Assembly (NCBI GenBank): GCA_965153355.1
Contig: OZ231127.1
Location: 84,506,001-84,570,000, forward strand
Source: Flaccisagitta enflata
Lineage: Eukaryota > Chaetognatha > Sagittoidea > Aphragmophora
Direction: 5' to 3'
DNA: 64,000 bases
Below are positions 11,808 through 22,400 of this stretch, in pieces (position 1 is the first letter of the stretch; every line of letters starts with the position of its first letter). Below the pieces are notes generated by a model. That model was given only the letters and a program-made list of their open reading frames with translations. It was not told the origin of the DNA and made no database searches. Both the position numbers and the translations under genes were made by a program.

Positions 11808-11925
11808 CTTTATTTTTTTTTTCTCCTCATACTCAATGTTACTCATTGTCTCGTTTTGGTTATGAACTTGCTAGTATTAGTCTTTCTATTTTCTTTCTCT
11901 TTTTGTCATTCTGTCGCTTTACTGC

Positions 11926-11949
11926 TGACGAAATAAAAGAACATATATA
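11926..11949 (+). repeat. 24-nt copy of LINE RT sequence at the LINE/Pao junction
   Basis: TGACGAAATAAAAGAACATA and the next four bases match 10932-10955, inside the LINE RT, with one mismatch. It sits exactly where the LINE 3' region meets the left end of the Pao sequence. Confidence 0.75.
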
Positions 11950-11954
11950 TTACT

Positions 11955-13127
11955 CTTCCATTTTACGAGCTGAAAGCCGCCATCTCCCATTGATGACTTC
12001 ACTCCCGTTTTCAACTCCAACGCCTCGTCGACCGTATCGCCGCCTCCACTTCCGTCTTTGACGTAAAAGCCATAACAAATAGAATTGTAGACGTTGGAAG
12101 GATAATATGGCTTGATCACTTCGGCGCGGTGTCTGTCGGTGAAACCCGTCACGCATGAGCTTGAGAGACTTCCAAACACGTGGGAGAGAAATAGATTCAA
12201 TGTTGCAAGGCGGAGGCTTCTGTCCTTGAACCAAAGAAATTTGAATAAATCAGCGTCATCAGGGTGGACTCGAACTTGATGGAAGAAAGCCTTTATGTCA
12301 CACATATAGGCTATCTTCCATTGACGGAAGCGCATGAGGATGTCCATCAAACTGTTCATCAGATTTGGTCCGCCTACCAATAGATCATTCAATCAGATGC
12401 CGTCAGTGGCGGCGCGGGCGTGGTGACAAACCCTCAACTTCCCCCTCACTTCAACTATATGAAGGGGAAGGTACCAGCGCGGCTTGATGATGTCCTCATT
12501 GTCGTCAATGCTGTCAATCTCAACCGCCATGCCCGTCTCGTAGAATTTTTCAACTTCTTGGAAAACTCGGTCCTTGAAGGCCGGATTGCGATTAAAGCAG
12601 AAGCGTTGGTTGACGAGCCGCTTCATAACTGTAGGCCGAGACTTCACTTTGCGCAAGATCTCCATGATTTTCTCGAAGTCAAATTTCCATGTGACAGGCG
12701 CATAATACTTTTTTGTCACTTTGCAGAAACGGATCTTCTTTTTCAGTGTTCCACAGGCGCGTATATTTTCAAGCGAATCGCCCATTTCTTCAGAGGAAAC
12801 AATTGATCCAGAAACATGGTAGAAAATTTGGTCAATTTTTTCGTGGAGATCGTTGTTATCAACCAAAATAGCGTTAGTTGATGCGACGTCCAAACCTTTT
12901 TTCCCATTTTTTCCACTAATTGTCCAACCAAAACTGCATCTGAAGCATGTTAATGATCCTGGAGGACCTCGACGACGCTCTTGAGCGATGGCAGCGTCCA
13001 AATGAGCGGCGCCAACAATCATTTTGATGCCTCCCATCGCCTCTGGGAATTTTATGCCTCTGACGTGAGGTTGATTGGATAGATCACGGAGAAATGGAGG
13101 AATGTCTTTTTCACTTGTCGTTGACAT
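11955..13127 (-). pseudogene. BEL/Pao reverse transcriptase, left arm (defective)
   Basis: Minus-strand remnant of the pol region after the protease. It contains the pre-RT IRFCKVTKKYYAPVTW, then RPTVMKRLVNQRF and RWYLPLHIVEVRGKLRVCHH. An in-frame TGA follows at the position of the usual SLND motif, then NDLLVGGPNLMNSLMDILMR and the motif A region CDIKAFFHQV with its Asp. The left copy continues beyond the palindrome (12193) to motif C, which reads YVKD instead of Y-V-D-D, and ends after LVKWKSN at about 11955. RNase H, integrase and the 3' LTR are absent. The TGA is shared with the other arm, so the element was dead before the inverted duplication. Confidence 0.85.
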
Positions 13128-13404
13128 CGATGATGTACTTGGAGTTGGTGGAGCAAAGAGTGAATGACGCTAAAAGACGGTTTTCAGTCACACAATTGTC
13201 TACTGTCACTACCTTTATTTGGACCATATTTGTCAAAATGCGCAAATCGTTGATGATGTCGTGGCTGATGACATCTCTGTCCGCACCACTATCTATCATC
13301 GCAAAGATTTTTTTTTCTTCACCAGACACACAATTTACAATCACTACAGGGACAATGGGACGAACGATGTTGTCGAAAGATGACACGGATCGCGACGCGG
13401 CCAT
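13111..13404 (-). pseudogene. BEL/Pao aspartic protease, left arm
   Basis: Contains VIVNCVSGEEKKIFAMIDSGAD; the DSGAD is the catalytic motif of a retropepsin-type protease that would cleave the Gag-Pol polyprotein. It lies in the same frame as the zinc knuckles upstream but is separated from them by an in-frame TGA, and is followed by a frame change into RT. Identical to the copy at 25312-25605. Confidence 0.85.
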
Positions 13405-13413
13405 TGCCGCCAG

Positions 13414-15598
13414 TCATGCCTCGACATTTGGAGTAATGACGTTCGAGTCTGTGGTGGTTGTTGTTGTATACGTTGATGATGTGGTGGAAGCGTCGGAGAA
13501 TTTTTCGAAATTGGCTAATGGAATGCCATTATTGGACTTTTCTCCTCCTTTCTTCACCTCCTTACCATCACCTTTCTTCACCCATGTGCGTCCGTGGAGA
13601 ATAGTGGTGTGTTGTTTCTTGCAAGTTTGGCACGTTGGTCTGTTGGTACAACCTTTTGCCAAGTGTCCACTTGTGAAGCAATGGAAGCAGAGTGATGCCA
13701 GTTTTTGGACTCTTGCGTCGACGTCAATAGAAAGAAGTTGGTTACATTCTTCCGTCGGATGCATGCCGCTGCAGACATTGCAGCGGCACGTCTACTGCAC
13801 CTTTTGCTTCCCATTGGTCAAAACATCATTGTAGGATGGCGGATTTTCGCCCGTTGCCACTGTTGCCACCGCCGCGGGCTTACTCTCCACCCCTTTGTTG
13901 CATTGAATGAGAGCCCAAGTTTCAATCATATTGACAAGATTGTCGAATGAAAAGGGGATGCCTTGCAAGTCATATTCGTGATGCTTTTCCCAAAATTTGT
14001 CGGCTAAATGTGGAACTCTTTATTGATGATCTCTTGCAATAACTCTTTCCGATAACACTGTGGCAATTCTCCACACGTTTGCGCAATTCTCTTCATCTTC
14101 TGCAGCTTTGACCCAAGATGAAAATGTCTCTTATGGTCGGCAGATGAGATTCTTGATTTGGCGGTGATCTTGTGGAAAAGCGCCGGGATGTTGGCGCGGC
14201 TCGCCATGAGGAGGATGTCCATCTTTTTGAAGGCGGCGGTCACCTCCTCCTCTGCGACTTCTTCCGTTGTGCCAATTGGCGCCGTTTCAATAATCTCCTT
14301 AGCCGGTCCCGAGAACCATTTTGGTAATTCCAACAAGATATCCATCTCCGTCAAACCCTCATGTTTCGCAGCATCTTTAAACTTGCGCTTCCGCATCATA
14401 TAGTCCGTTGACAAGAGCTCCTGAACCGGCTTCTCCGGCCTTCCTTTCTCCAATGCTTTGAGGCCGATCTCTCTAGCGCGCATTCGATTGTCATCAGAAG
14501 CCCTCTTTAGAAACACCTCCAGTGCCTTGCTCTGAGGAAGCTGATTCACCACTTCCGGTTGACGAGCAGTTGGAATGATGTGATGATCCTGATATGTGGG
14601 AGGAGGATTGATGTTGAAGTATTGTCCTCCAGCCTTCGCTGGAGACTTTCTTTTTGTGGTTTTTGTGTACCACACGTCGTTGTTGTCTTGCTGTTGATGC
14701 TGTTGATGTTGTTGTTGTTGGTGTTGATGGAATTTTGGCGCATCAAAGTCTTGACGAACATATTGATGTTTCTGCAAATGGTCTATTTGAGCCTTTGCTG
14801 CGCGCAAGTCGAATCGATTTTGTTGAATTCTACGCTGTTGTGCCGCATTTACCTTCATCAAGTTTGCAGCATCTTTTTTGAGACAACGCATCTGACGGTC
14901 TACTTCGGGAAGTTGATTAGCCAAAGCTGCTTCTGACGCCTGCGACTTCTTTCTCTCTTCCTCCTGCATCCGTCGCGCAAACGCCTCGTCAGCTGCTTCT
15001 TGCAACTTCTTCCTTCTTATTGCATCATTTGCATCGCCCACCAGCATCTGGTCAAGTTTCAACAAATCCGCCGCCGTCGACGAGAGATTCGGCGCCGTAT
15101 TCATGACTTCTTTCTCTTTAGAAACCGGCGCTGTAGGAGGAATGACGGCGGAAGGAGGATGTTGAGGATGAGGAAACGACTGAGGCTGAGGGGTAAAGTT
15201 GTTATTGCCTCTTTCTCTCTCTCCTTCCCTTTCTCCTACACTCAACACTTGCTGTTTCACACGAGTTTGAGTTGGATGATGAGGTTGAGGATTGGATGCG
15301 TTGTAAGTTGATCGATGTGATGTAGGGATCGGCTGTGGCTGCTTCTTTGTCGCCTCGGGCTGACGCCCCGGCTCCATCTTCTGCTGCTGCACTGCACCAC
15401 CTACTCTGTTGACAAACTTCCAACTTTTCATCTGTTTGGCTGTGGCATTTCTAAATTGATTTGCTCTAGCCTCCTCCTCTTCCTTAAACTTGTTGAGGCG
15501 CAAACACATTTGTTTATATTGCTCCTCCTCTTCGGGTGACTTGTTGCTCTGTTGACATTTTATTGGGAAAGCGACTACCATTTCAGATGTATCCATCG
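13414..15598 (-). pseudogene. BEL/Pao Gag, C-terminal half with zinc knuckles, left arm
   Basis: From MDTSEMVVAFPIK (15598) the frame is open to 14004 and covers a Glu/Arg-rich coiled-coil-like stretch, a Pro-rich stretch, a His/Gln run and a capsid-like part (AKHEGLTEMDILLELPKWFS ... ELPQCY). After a frameshift near 14010 comes LADKFWEKHHEYDLQ and then three Cys/His clusters typical of BEL/Pao Gag: CRCNVCSGMHPTEEC, CFHCFTSGHLAKGC and CQTCKKQHTTILH. A TAG precedes the first cluster and a TGA ends the frame before the protease. The ATG at 15719 belongs to the hAT-like insertion, not to gag. Confidence 0.82.
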
Positions 15599-16305
15599 CA
15601 GGGTTGTTAAAAAATCCTTTTTTTTTTTTTAAAAATCCATATGGATTAATCCATTTTGGATTAATCCGGATAAAATCGTTGATTTTTTCAATCGATGGAT
15701 TTTTACAAAAATGCGCCATACGATGTGATTAACTACTGGTTATGATATTGATATAGGGCATACAATGATTAAATGTGATAAGTAACAGATAAATGTTTAA
15801 TAAAATGAATATAGAGCAGTTCAGCAGGCAACAGTGGAAATGTTTTTCACACCTGGTTATTCTGGTTCAAAGATGTATTTCTGCAAAAATTATGTACACC
15901 TAGATATGAAAAAAGGATACACATAACTTTAATAAAACAAATAAGATAATATGCATGGCGCATTCTTGAAAAAATGTAATTCATAAAATCGATTGCTAGC
16001 GTCACTGTATCCCTGGATTCAATCACATATCTGAGATGCTTGATCAGAAGTTTCCTCAGGAACAGCTCCCTCATACGTTCAAAGACAGAAAAAAATCTGT
16101 GAGAAAATAAAAGTTTGTCTCATTCAGGGCTTGAAATCATTGAAAAATATCTTCCTTAGAGGTTTGGTCATTTTTGCAAAAAAAAGAAATTAAAGAATTT
16201 GAAAAAATCCAGATTTTTTCAAAAATCTTTTTGAAAAAATCCATTTTGTCCATTTGGATTAATCCAGGATTTTTTCAAATGGATTAATCCACCCTTCCAA
16301 CCCTG
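15599..16305. mobile_element. hAT-like MITE inserted in Pao gag, left arm
   Basis: Ends CAGGGTTG ... CAACCCTG. Both ends carry repeated GGATTAATCC words (15640-15675, 16255-16290) that form imperfect terminal inverted repeats. TCCATCG occurs next to both ends (within 3 nt on the right), fitting an approximately 8-bp hAT target duplication. The mirror copy is 22401-23117. Internal sequence includes a 75-codon minus-strand frame (15847-16074) without a recognisable domain. Confidence 0.8.
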
Positions 16306-16307
16306 AA

Positions 16308-17995
16308 TTCCATCGCCGTCACCATTGTCGTTGCTGAAGCGTCTTTATCACCACCTTCCAAATTGCGGATCCTTTGCTCCGCGAGCTGCTGTTGACGAAG
16401 TTGTTCAGTTTTGTTGCTGCAACTGGTGTTGATAAACCTGCCGCTGCTGCTGAAGACTTATATGCTCCTGCTGCTGCCGCTACTTCGCCACCTCCTGTTG
16501 CTGCAACTGGGCTTCTCGTTGCTGTTTTTGTTGTTCTTGTTGCATTCTGTGTTGATCAGCGGCTTGTTGTTATCGCCTTTGTTCTTGCTCTATCTGTTGT
16601 TGCTGCAGCTGTTGCTGTTCTTGACGCACTTGTTGCATCTTGTCTCTTACTTGTTGCAGCTGTTGTTGGTTTTGTTGCTGCAACTGTTGTTGACGAAGCT
16701 GTTCTTGGTGCTCCTTTTGCTGCTGCAACTGTCATTGACGCAATTGTTCTTGTTGTTGTTGCTGCTGCTGCAACTGTTGTTGGCGTTGCTGCTCCTGCTG
16801 TTGTAGCTGCTGCTGCTGCTGTTGCTGCCTCAATTGTTCCTGATGGAGCTGTTGTTGACGCAGCTGCTCCTGCTGCACGTGTTGTTGGTGCAACTGTTCA
16901 TGCTATGGTTGTCCTTGCAGCTGTTGTAGTCTTTGCTGTTCTGCAGCCACCTGTTGTTGCCACAGTTGCTCTTGTTGAAGCCGTTGCTGCTCTTCAGCTT
17001 CTCCCTTTTGCTGTTCCTGTTGTAGCCGTTGCTGTTCAGCGGCTTGTTGTTGCTGCTGCTGCTGTTGCTGCTGAAGTTGTTGCTGCCGCTGCTGCTATTG
17101 CTGCACTTCTTGCTCTCGCTGTTGCTGCTGTTGCCGCTGCTGCTGCTCCAATCTTCGTTGTTGCTGTCGCAGATCAGCCTGAAGAGTTTCTGCTTGTTGC
17201 ATCTGCTCCTGCAGCGTCCTCCCTGCTCTCTCTCTCTCTCTCTGCTCCTGTCGGCAGCACGACATCTTGATCTCTCCCTTGGCGTCAAACCGTCGATTGG
17301 CTTTCTTTTTACAAGCGTTGCCGCTTCGTCAAGATCGTCCAAGTTGGGCTCTCTTGGAGCTTCCCCACCTTGATTGACCGGTTCAATCTCGGAGATATAC
17401 CTTTCAACGTATTCGTTGGCGTCTCTTGGAGGAAGAAGATTGCCGCCGAGTGATTGGGCGCCATGACGTGCCATTGGTAAGCCCAAATACTCTGACGACC
17501 CCGGAAGTGGAGACAACGTCCTCATTTGAGAGCTGGGGACGCCAGCATTGTCGCGAGCTGATTCAGTTGGTATACTATTCCATGAAAACTGATGCACATT
17601 CCTCTTTCATTGGCCGAAGTCGCCTTCACGCGCATTGATGACGTTAGCATGCGCCGGAAATCCCTTGTTGTACGTTTCTCGGTCGAAGAACCTCATGGCG
17701 TCCCATTTGCGTCTGATTCCATCTGACGGGCGAAAGCGATATAGTCGTAGATGCAGTCGCGTAGACCGTTCCTGGCGCTGTTGGAATCCAGCGACGCGTC
17801 TTCGTAATCGTTGGAGCCTTCCGTCGCCGCCATGACGGCGTCGAAGAGTTGACGACATCGATCCATTTCTTGTGAAAATTCGTCCTTCATCACAAGAAGT
17901 CTTTCCGTCCTTGGACATTGGTTCAGGCCAAAGAACGACACCCGAGATCACGTAGACGCAGTTGAATGGTTATCGTTGCCGTTGAAAGCCGCCAT
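16308..17995 (-). pseudogene. BEL/Pao Gag, N-terminal Gln-rich half, left arm
   Basis: Candidate start ATG at 17995 (MAAFNGNDNHS). An in-frame TGA follows 15 codons later, then SFFGLNQCPRTERLL, a frameshift near 17700, a TGA near 17609 and VHQFSWNSIPTESARD. From about 17130 to 16380 the protein would be roughly half Gln, interrupted by several stop codons. Such a long Gln-rich stretch is unusual for Gag; it may be a slippage-expanded CAG/CAA region. Long plus-strand Leu/Val/Ala ORFs here are its antisense. The fact that both arms share the lesions is clear. Confidence 0.7.
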
Positions 17996-18385
17996 TGACA
18001 CGATATGCCCCAGGATGTCAAAAGAAAAGTCCAAGAGAAGAGTCAAGTTTTGAAATTGTTGAAATATATTTAGCCCACGTAAACGTTAGTTTCGACTCTG
18101 GGATAGCTTTGTCTTGTAGAAATCTCTGACTGTCTGACAATGTTAGACGCAAAGGAAATTTAGGCGTAGATTGGAAAATGGCATGACAATGGTCTCTTTG
18201 ATGTGGTAAAAATTTCAACAATCTGAGAGGGGAACAAATGAAAGGGAAATTGGGCATTAAATGATGGTCAACCAATGCATGAAAACAACATGAGATCAGG
18301 ATAGACATGGACAGAAACAGCCAATAACAACATGTACATCTTATGCAGAGGCCATGAAGCCAGATCAGTTACTGGCCTCTCTTCA

Positions 18386-18955
18386 CTGTGCTTTTAGCAG
18401 GAAAGTCATAATCAGGTTTTTCAGTATTTTTGAGCAAAGATTGGGGTGTAAGAGGATAAACATCAAACAAAATCATCTTTCGAGCGCTTTTTGAGCATCA
18501 AAATCGAAAAAATAGATCTAATTTCAATGCAGATTCTTCTGGGATGTGTTGACTAAATTTTTGATTCCATATTGTTAATCTATGCAAAATTCCCTTTTTG
18601 AAAGGTCACTCTATACTTTTGCAGACATTTTGAGTCACCGTTACAAAAAGTAACGGTGGCTCAAAATATGAAAACCTAATTTCTATATAAAACCATATAG
18701 TGTGACCTATCAAATGAAAGGAAATTTTGTATAGAATAACAATATGGAACCGAAAAATGAGTCAGTACAACTAATTAGAATCTGCATAAAAGATAGGTTG
18801 ATTTTTTTTCTACTATGAAGATTACTCAAAAAGCACTCGGGGAATGATTTTGATTTTGCTAGTTTCATGCTCTTACACCCAATACTGCTCAAAAATGCAG
18901 AAAAAACTCACAGTTACATGACTTTCCACTGAGAATTTTTTTAAAAGCACAGTGC
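18386..18955. mobile_element. Foldback element next to palindrome centre, left
   Basis: Begins CACTGTGCTTTT and ends AAAAGCACAGTG. The halves pair imperfectly around a central hairpin GTCACCGTTACAAAAAGTAACGGTGGC-like (about 18637-18662). The inner half is identical to its mirror; the outer half is only about 85% similar, with many indels. Members or fragments occur at 19700-20314, 32928-33066 and 36357-37628. Confidence 0.8.
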
Positions 18956-19123
18956 CCCGCCCTGCCCATTCCACTAAATTCACCCATGTCACCCCAATAA
19001 TCAGTTGACCAGACAGACGATAAAAAACAGACGATAAGACGCCAAAAAACAGACGATAAAACAATAAAAAGCCAGATGACAAAAACAATGATAAAACACT
19101 AAAACGCTAAAATGATAAGACTT

Positions 19124-19530
19124 GGGAATGATGATGTTCTTTGAGTGAATGTCTCTTTTCTCCTTTCTTTCTAATTTGATGCCATTTGTTTTTAGCCATT
19201 TTTATTTGTCTCCATATGGTGCTCTGGTTCTGAACCATCTCGCCTTGCTCTTTTATTGAATTGGAATTACATGTTCTCACATATTTTTCTTTCTACTTTT
19301 TTCGTCGTTGTATATTCTTATGCTTCAATTTTTGATTGCGTAGACATTGTCATGGCATCGCTTCTTAATGGAACGTAGGATATTTTGCTTGATTTTCATG
19401 ATGTGCGCCCTTGGAATTTCATGCTTTTCATAAGTTTCTCATTCTTTTATTCCAGAGACATATGAACGGACATCTGACCTTTATGACAATCACAACGCTG
19501 GCGGGAAACCAAGGAAATTGGGCCTAAAGT
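19124..19530 (+). other. Palindrome spacer (407 bp)
   Basis: Unique sequence between the arms, AT-rich, without repeats that I recognise. A candidate exon lies at its right end (19456-19528). Confidence 0.85.
19456..19528 (+). CDS. Candidate 73-nt internal exon in the spacer
   Basis: Preceded by a pyrimidine tract and AG (TTCTCATTCTTTTATTCCAG) and followed by GTAAGT at 19529-19534. One frame is open throughout (TYERTSDLYDNHNAGGKPRK...). The donor straddles the start of the right palindrome arm at 19531. No homologue is recognised and no partner exon found; chance cannot be excluded for so short a segment. Confidence 0.25.
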
Positions 19531-19699
19531 AAGTCTTATCATTTTAGCGTTTTAGTGTTTTATCATTGTTTTTGTCATCTGGCTTTTTATTGTTTTATCG
19601 TCTGTTTTTTGGCGTCTTATCGTCTGTTTTTTATCGTCTGTCTGGTCAACTGATTATTGGGGTGACATGGGTGAATTTAGTGGAATGGGCAGGGCGGGG

Positions 19700-20314
19700 C
19701 ACTGTGCTTTTAAAAAAATTCTCAGTGGAAAGTCATGTAACTGTGAGTTTTTTCTGCATTTTTGAGCAGTATTGGGTGTAAGAGCATGAAACTAGCAAAA
19801 TCAAAATCATTCCCCGAGTGCTTTTTGAGTAATCTTCATAGTAGAAAAAAAATCAACCTATCTTTTATGCAGATTCTAATTAGTTGTACTGACTCATTTT
19901 TCGGTTCCATATTGTTATTCTATACAAAATTTCCTTTCATTTGATAGGTCACACTATATGGTTTTATATAGAAATTAGGTTTTCATATTTTGAGCCACCG
20001 TTACTTTTTTGTAACGATGACTCAAAAAATGAAAATTTCAATTCTCTGCAAAAGTATAGAGTGCGACCTTTCAAATAAAAGGGAATTTTGCATAGATTAA
20101 CAATATGGAATCAGAAATTTAGTCAACACATCCAAAAAGAATCTGCATTGAAATTAGGTCTATTTTTTTCTGATTTTTAAGATTACTCAAAAAGCGCTCG
20201 AGGAATGATTTTGTTTTTGCTAGTTACATGCTCTTACACCCCAATACTGCTCAAAAATGCAGAAAAACCCACAGTTATATGACTTTTCACCTAGAATTGT
20301 TTTAAAAGCACAGT
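19700..20314. mobile_element. Foldback element next to palindrome centre, right
   Basis: Same family as 18386-18955, starting CACTGTGCTTTT and ending AAAAGCACAGTG, with a central hairpin GCCACCGTTACTTTTTTGTAACG. Appears more complete than the left copy, which has lost several short pieces of its outer half. Confidence 0.8.
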
Positions 20315-20440
20315 GGATCAAAGATGACCAAATATGATCAAAAATGATCAAAATGACCAAAATGACCAGAATGACCAAAAATGACAAAAAATGATCAAAA
20401 ATGATCAAAAATGATCAAAAATGATCAAAAATGATCAAAT
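20315..20440 (+). repeat. (ATGATCAAAA)n decamer array
   Basis: ATGATCAAAA/ATGACCAAAA units between the foldback element and Pao in the right arm only. The corresponding left-arm segment (18253-18385) is unrelated. Confidence 0.85.
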
Positions 20441-20712
20441 AGTCGCAAAAGCGCCCAATTTCCCTTTCATTTGTTCCCCTCTCAGATTGTTGAAATTTTT
20501 ACCACATCAAAGAGACCATTGTCATGCCATTTTCCAATCTACGCCTAAATTTCCTTTGCGTCTAACATTGTCAGACAGTCAGAGATTTCTACAAGACAAA
20601 GCTATCCCAGAGTCGAAACTAACGTTTACGTGGGCTAAATATATTTCAACAATTTCAAAACTTGACTCTTCTCTTGGACTTTTCTTTTGACATCCTGGGG
20701 CATATCGTGTCA

Positions 20713-22398
20713 ATGGCGGCTTTCAACGGCAACGATAACCATTCAACTGCGTCTACGTGATCTCGGGTGTCGTTCTTTGGCCTGAACCAATGTCCAAGGA
20801 CGGAAAGACTTCTTGTGATGAAGGACGAATTTTCACAAGAAATGGATCGATGTCGTCAACTCTTCGACGCCGTCATGGCGGCGACGGAAGGCTCCAACGA
20901 TTACGAAGACGCGTCGCTGGATTCCAACAGCGCCAGGAACGGTCTACGCGACTGCATCTACGACTATATCGCTTTCGCCCGTCAGATGGAATCAGACGCA
21001 AATGGGACGCCATGAGGTTCTTCGACCGAGAAACGTACAACAAGGGATTTCCGGCGCATGCTAACGTCATCAATGCGCGTGAAGGCGACTTCGGCCAATG
21101 AAAGAGGAATGTGCATCAGTTTTCATGGAATAGTATACCAACTGAATCAGCTCGCGACAATGCTGGCGTCCCCAGCTCTCAAATGAGGACGTTGTCTCCA
21201 CTTCCGGGGTCGTCAGAGTATTTGGGCTTACCAATGGCACGTCATGGCGCCCAATCACTCGGCGGCAATCTTCTTCCTCCAAGAGACGCCAACGAATACG
21301 TTGAAAGGTATATCTCCGAGATTGAACCGGTCAATCAAGGTGGGGAAGCTCCAAGAGAGCCCAACTTGGACGATCTTGACGAAGCGGCAACGCTTGTAAA
21401 AAGAAAGCCAATCGACGGTTTGACGCCAAGGGAGAGATCAAGATGTCGTGCTGCCGACAGGAGCAGAGAGAGAGAGAGAGCAGGGAGGACGCTGCAGGAG
21501 CAGATGCAACAAGCAGAAACTCTTCAGGCTGATCTGCGACAGCAACAACGAAGATTGGAGCAGCAGCAGCAGCAACAGCAGCAACAGCGAGAGCAAGAAG
21601 TGCAGCAATAGCAGCAGCGGCAGCAACAACTTCAGCAGCAACAGCAGCAGCAGCAACAACAAGCCGCTGAACAGCAACGGCTACAACAGGAACAGCAAAA
21701 GGGAGAAGCTGAAGAGCAGCAACGGCTTCAACAAGAGCAACTGTGGCAACAACAGGTGGCTGCAGAACAGCAAAGACTACAACAGCTGCAAGGACAACCA
21801 TAGCATGAACAGTTGCACCAACAACACGTGCAGCAGGAGCAGCTGCGTCAACAACAGCTCCATCAGGAACAATTGAGGCAGCAACAGCAGCAGCAGCAGC
21901 TACAACAGCAGGAGCAGCAACGCCAACAACAGTTGCAGCAGCAGCAACAACAACAAGAACAATTGCGTCAATGACAGTTGCAGCAGCAAAAGGAGCACCA
22001 AGAACAGCTTCGTCAACAACAGTTGCAGCAACAAAACCAACAACAGCTGCAACAAGTAAGAGACAAGATGCAACAAGTGCGTCAAGAACAGCAACAGCTG
22101 CAGCAACAACAGATAGAGCAAGAACAAAGGCGATAACAACAAGCCGCTGATCAACACAGAATGCAACAAGAACAACAAAAACAGCAACGAGAAGCCCAGT
22201 TGCAGCAACAGGAGGTGGCGAAGTAGCGGCAGCAGCAGGAGCATATAAGTCTTCAGCAGCAGCGGCAGGTTTATCAACACCAGTTGCAGCAACAAAACTG
22301 AACAACTTCGTCAACAGCAGCTCGCGGAGCAAAGGATCCGCAATTTGGAAGGTGGTGATAAAGACGCTTCAGCAACGACAATGGTGACGGCGATGGAA
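20713..22398 (+). pseudogene. BEL/Pao Gag, N-terminal Gln-rich half, right arm
   Basis: Mirror of 16308-17995. ATG 20713; in-frame TGA at 20758; frameshift near 21000; TGA at 21099. The Gln-rich region runs from about 21540 to 22330, with stops TAG 21609 and four more. The last part (RIRNLEGGDKDASATTMVTA) runs up to the hAT-like insertion. No LTR or primer-binding site could be defined upstream. Confidence 0.7.
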
Positions 22399-22400
22399 TT

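Larger units (their letters stand above)
7405..11925. mobile_element. EN-RT LINE with inverted 5' half
   Basis: ORF1 and the first third of the ORF2 endonuclease are on the minus strand (9387 down to about 7405). The end of the endonuclease, the reverse transcriptase and the 3' UTR are on the plus strand (about 9460-11925). Reading left to right, the copy runs from internal sequence back to the 5' end, then switches strand and runs to the 3' end, which is the product expected of twin priming. The switch point lies between about 9388 and 9515. The missing middle of the endonuclease fits the small deletion usual at such junctions. Family: non-LTR with apurinic-type endonuclease, Jockey/CR1/L2-like by RT style; clade uncertain. 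Confidence 0.85.
12193..19123 (-). repeat. Palindrome, left arm (about 6.9 kb)
   Basis: Reverse complement of 19531-26537. Outer boundary: AGATTCAAT at 12193 pairs with ATTGAATCT ending at 26537, after which the arms diverge. Inner boundary: GATAAGACTT at 19114-19123 pairs with AAGTCTTATC at 19531-19540. The Pao part is nearly identical between arms, with a few SNPs and short indels. Differences concentrate at about 15990-16075 and 18253-18650. Confidence 0.93.

Noticed and set aside
16374-17270. Long plus-strand ORF rich in Val, Ala and Leu (mirror on the minus strand at 21331-22332)
   Set aside because: It is the antisense of the CAG/CAA-rich Pao gag region; the triplet bias keeps the opposite strand open.
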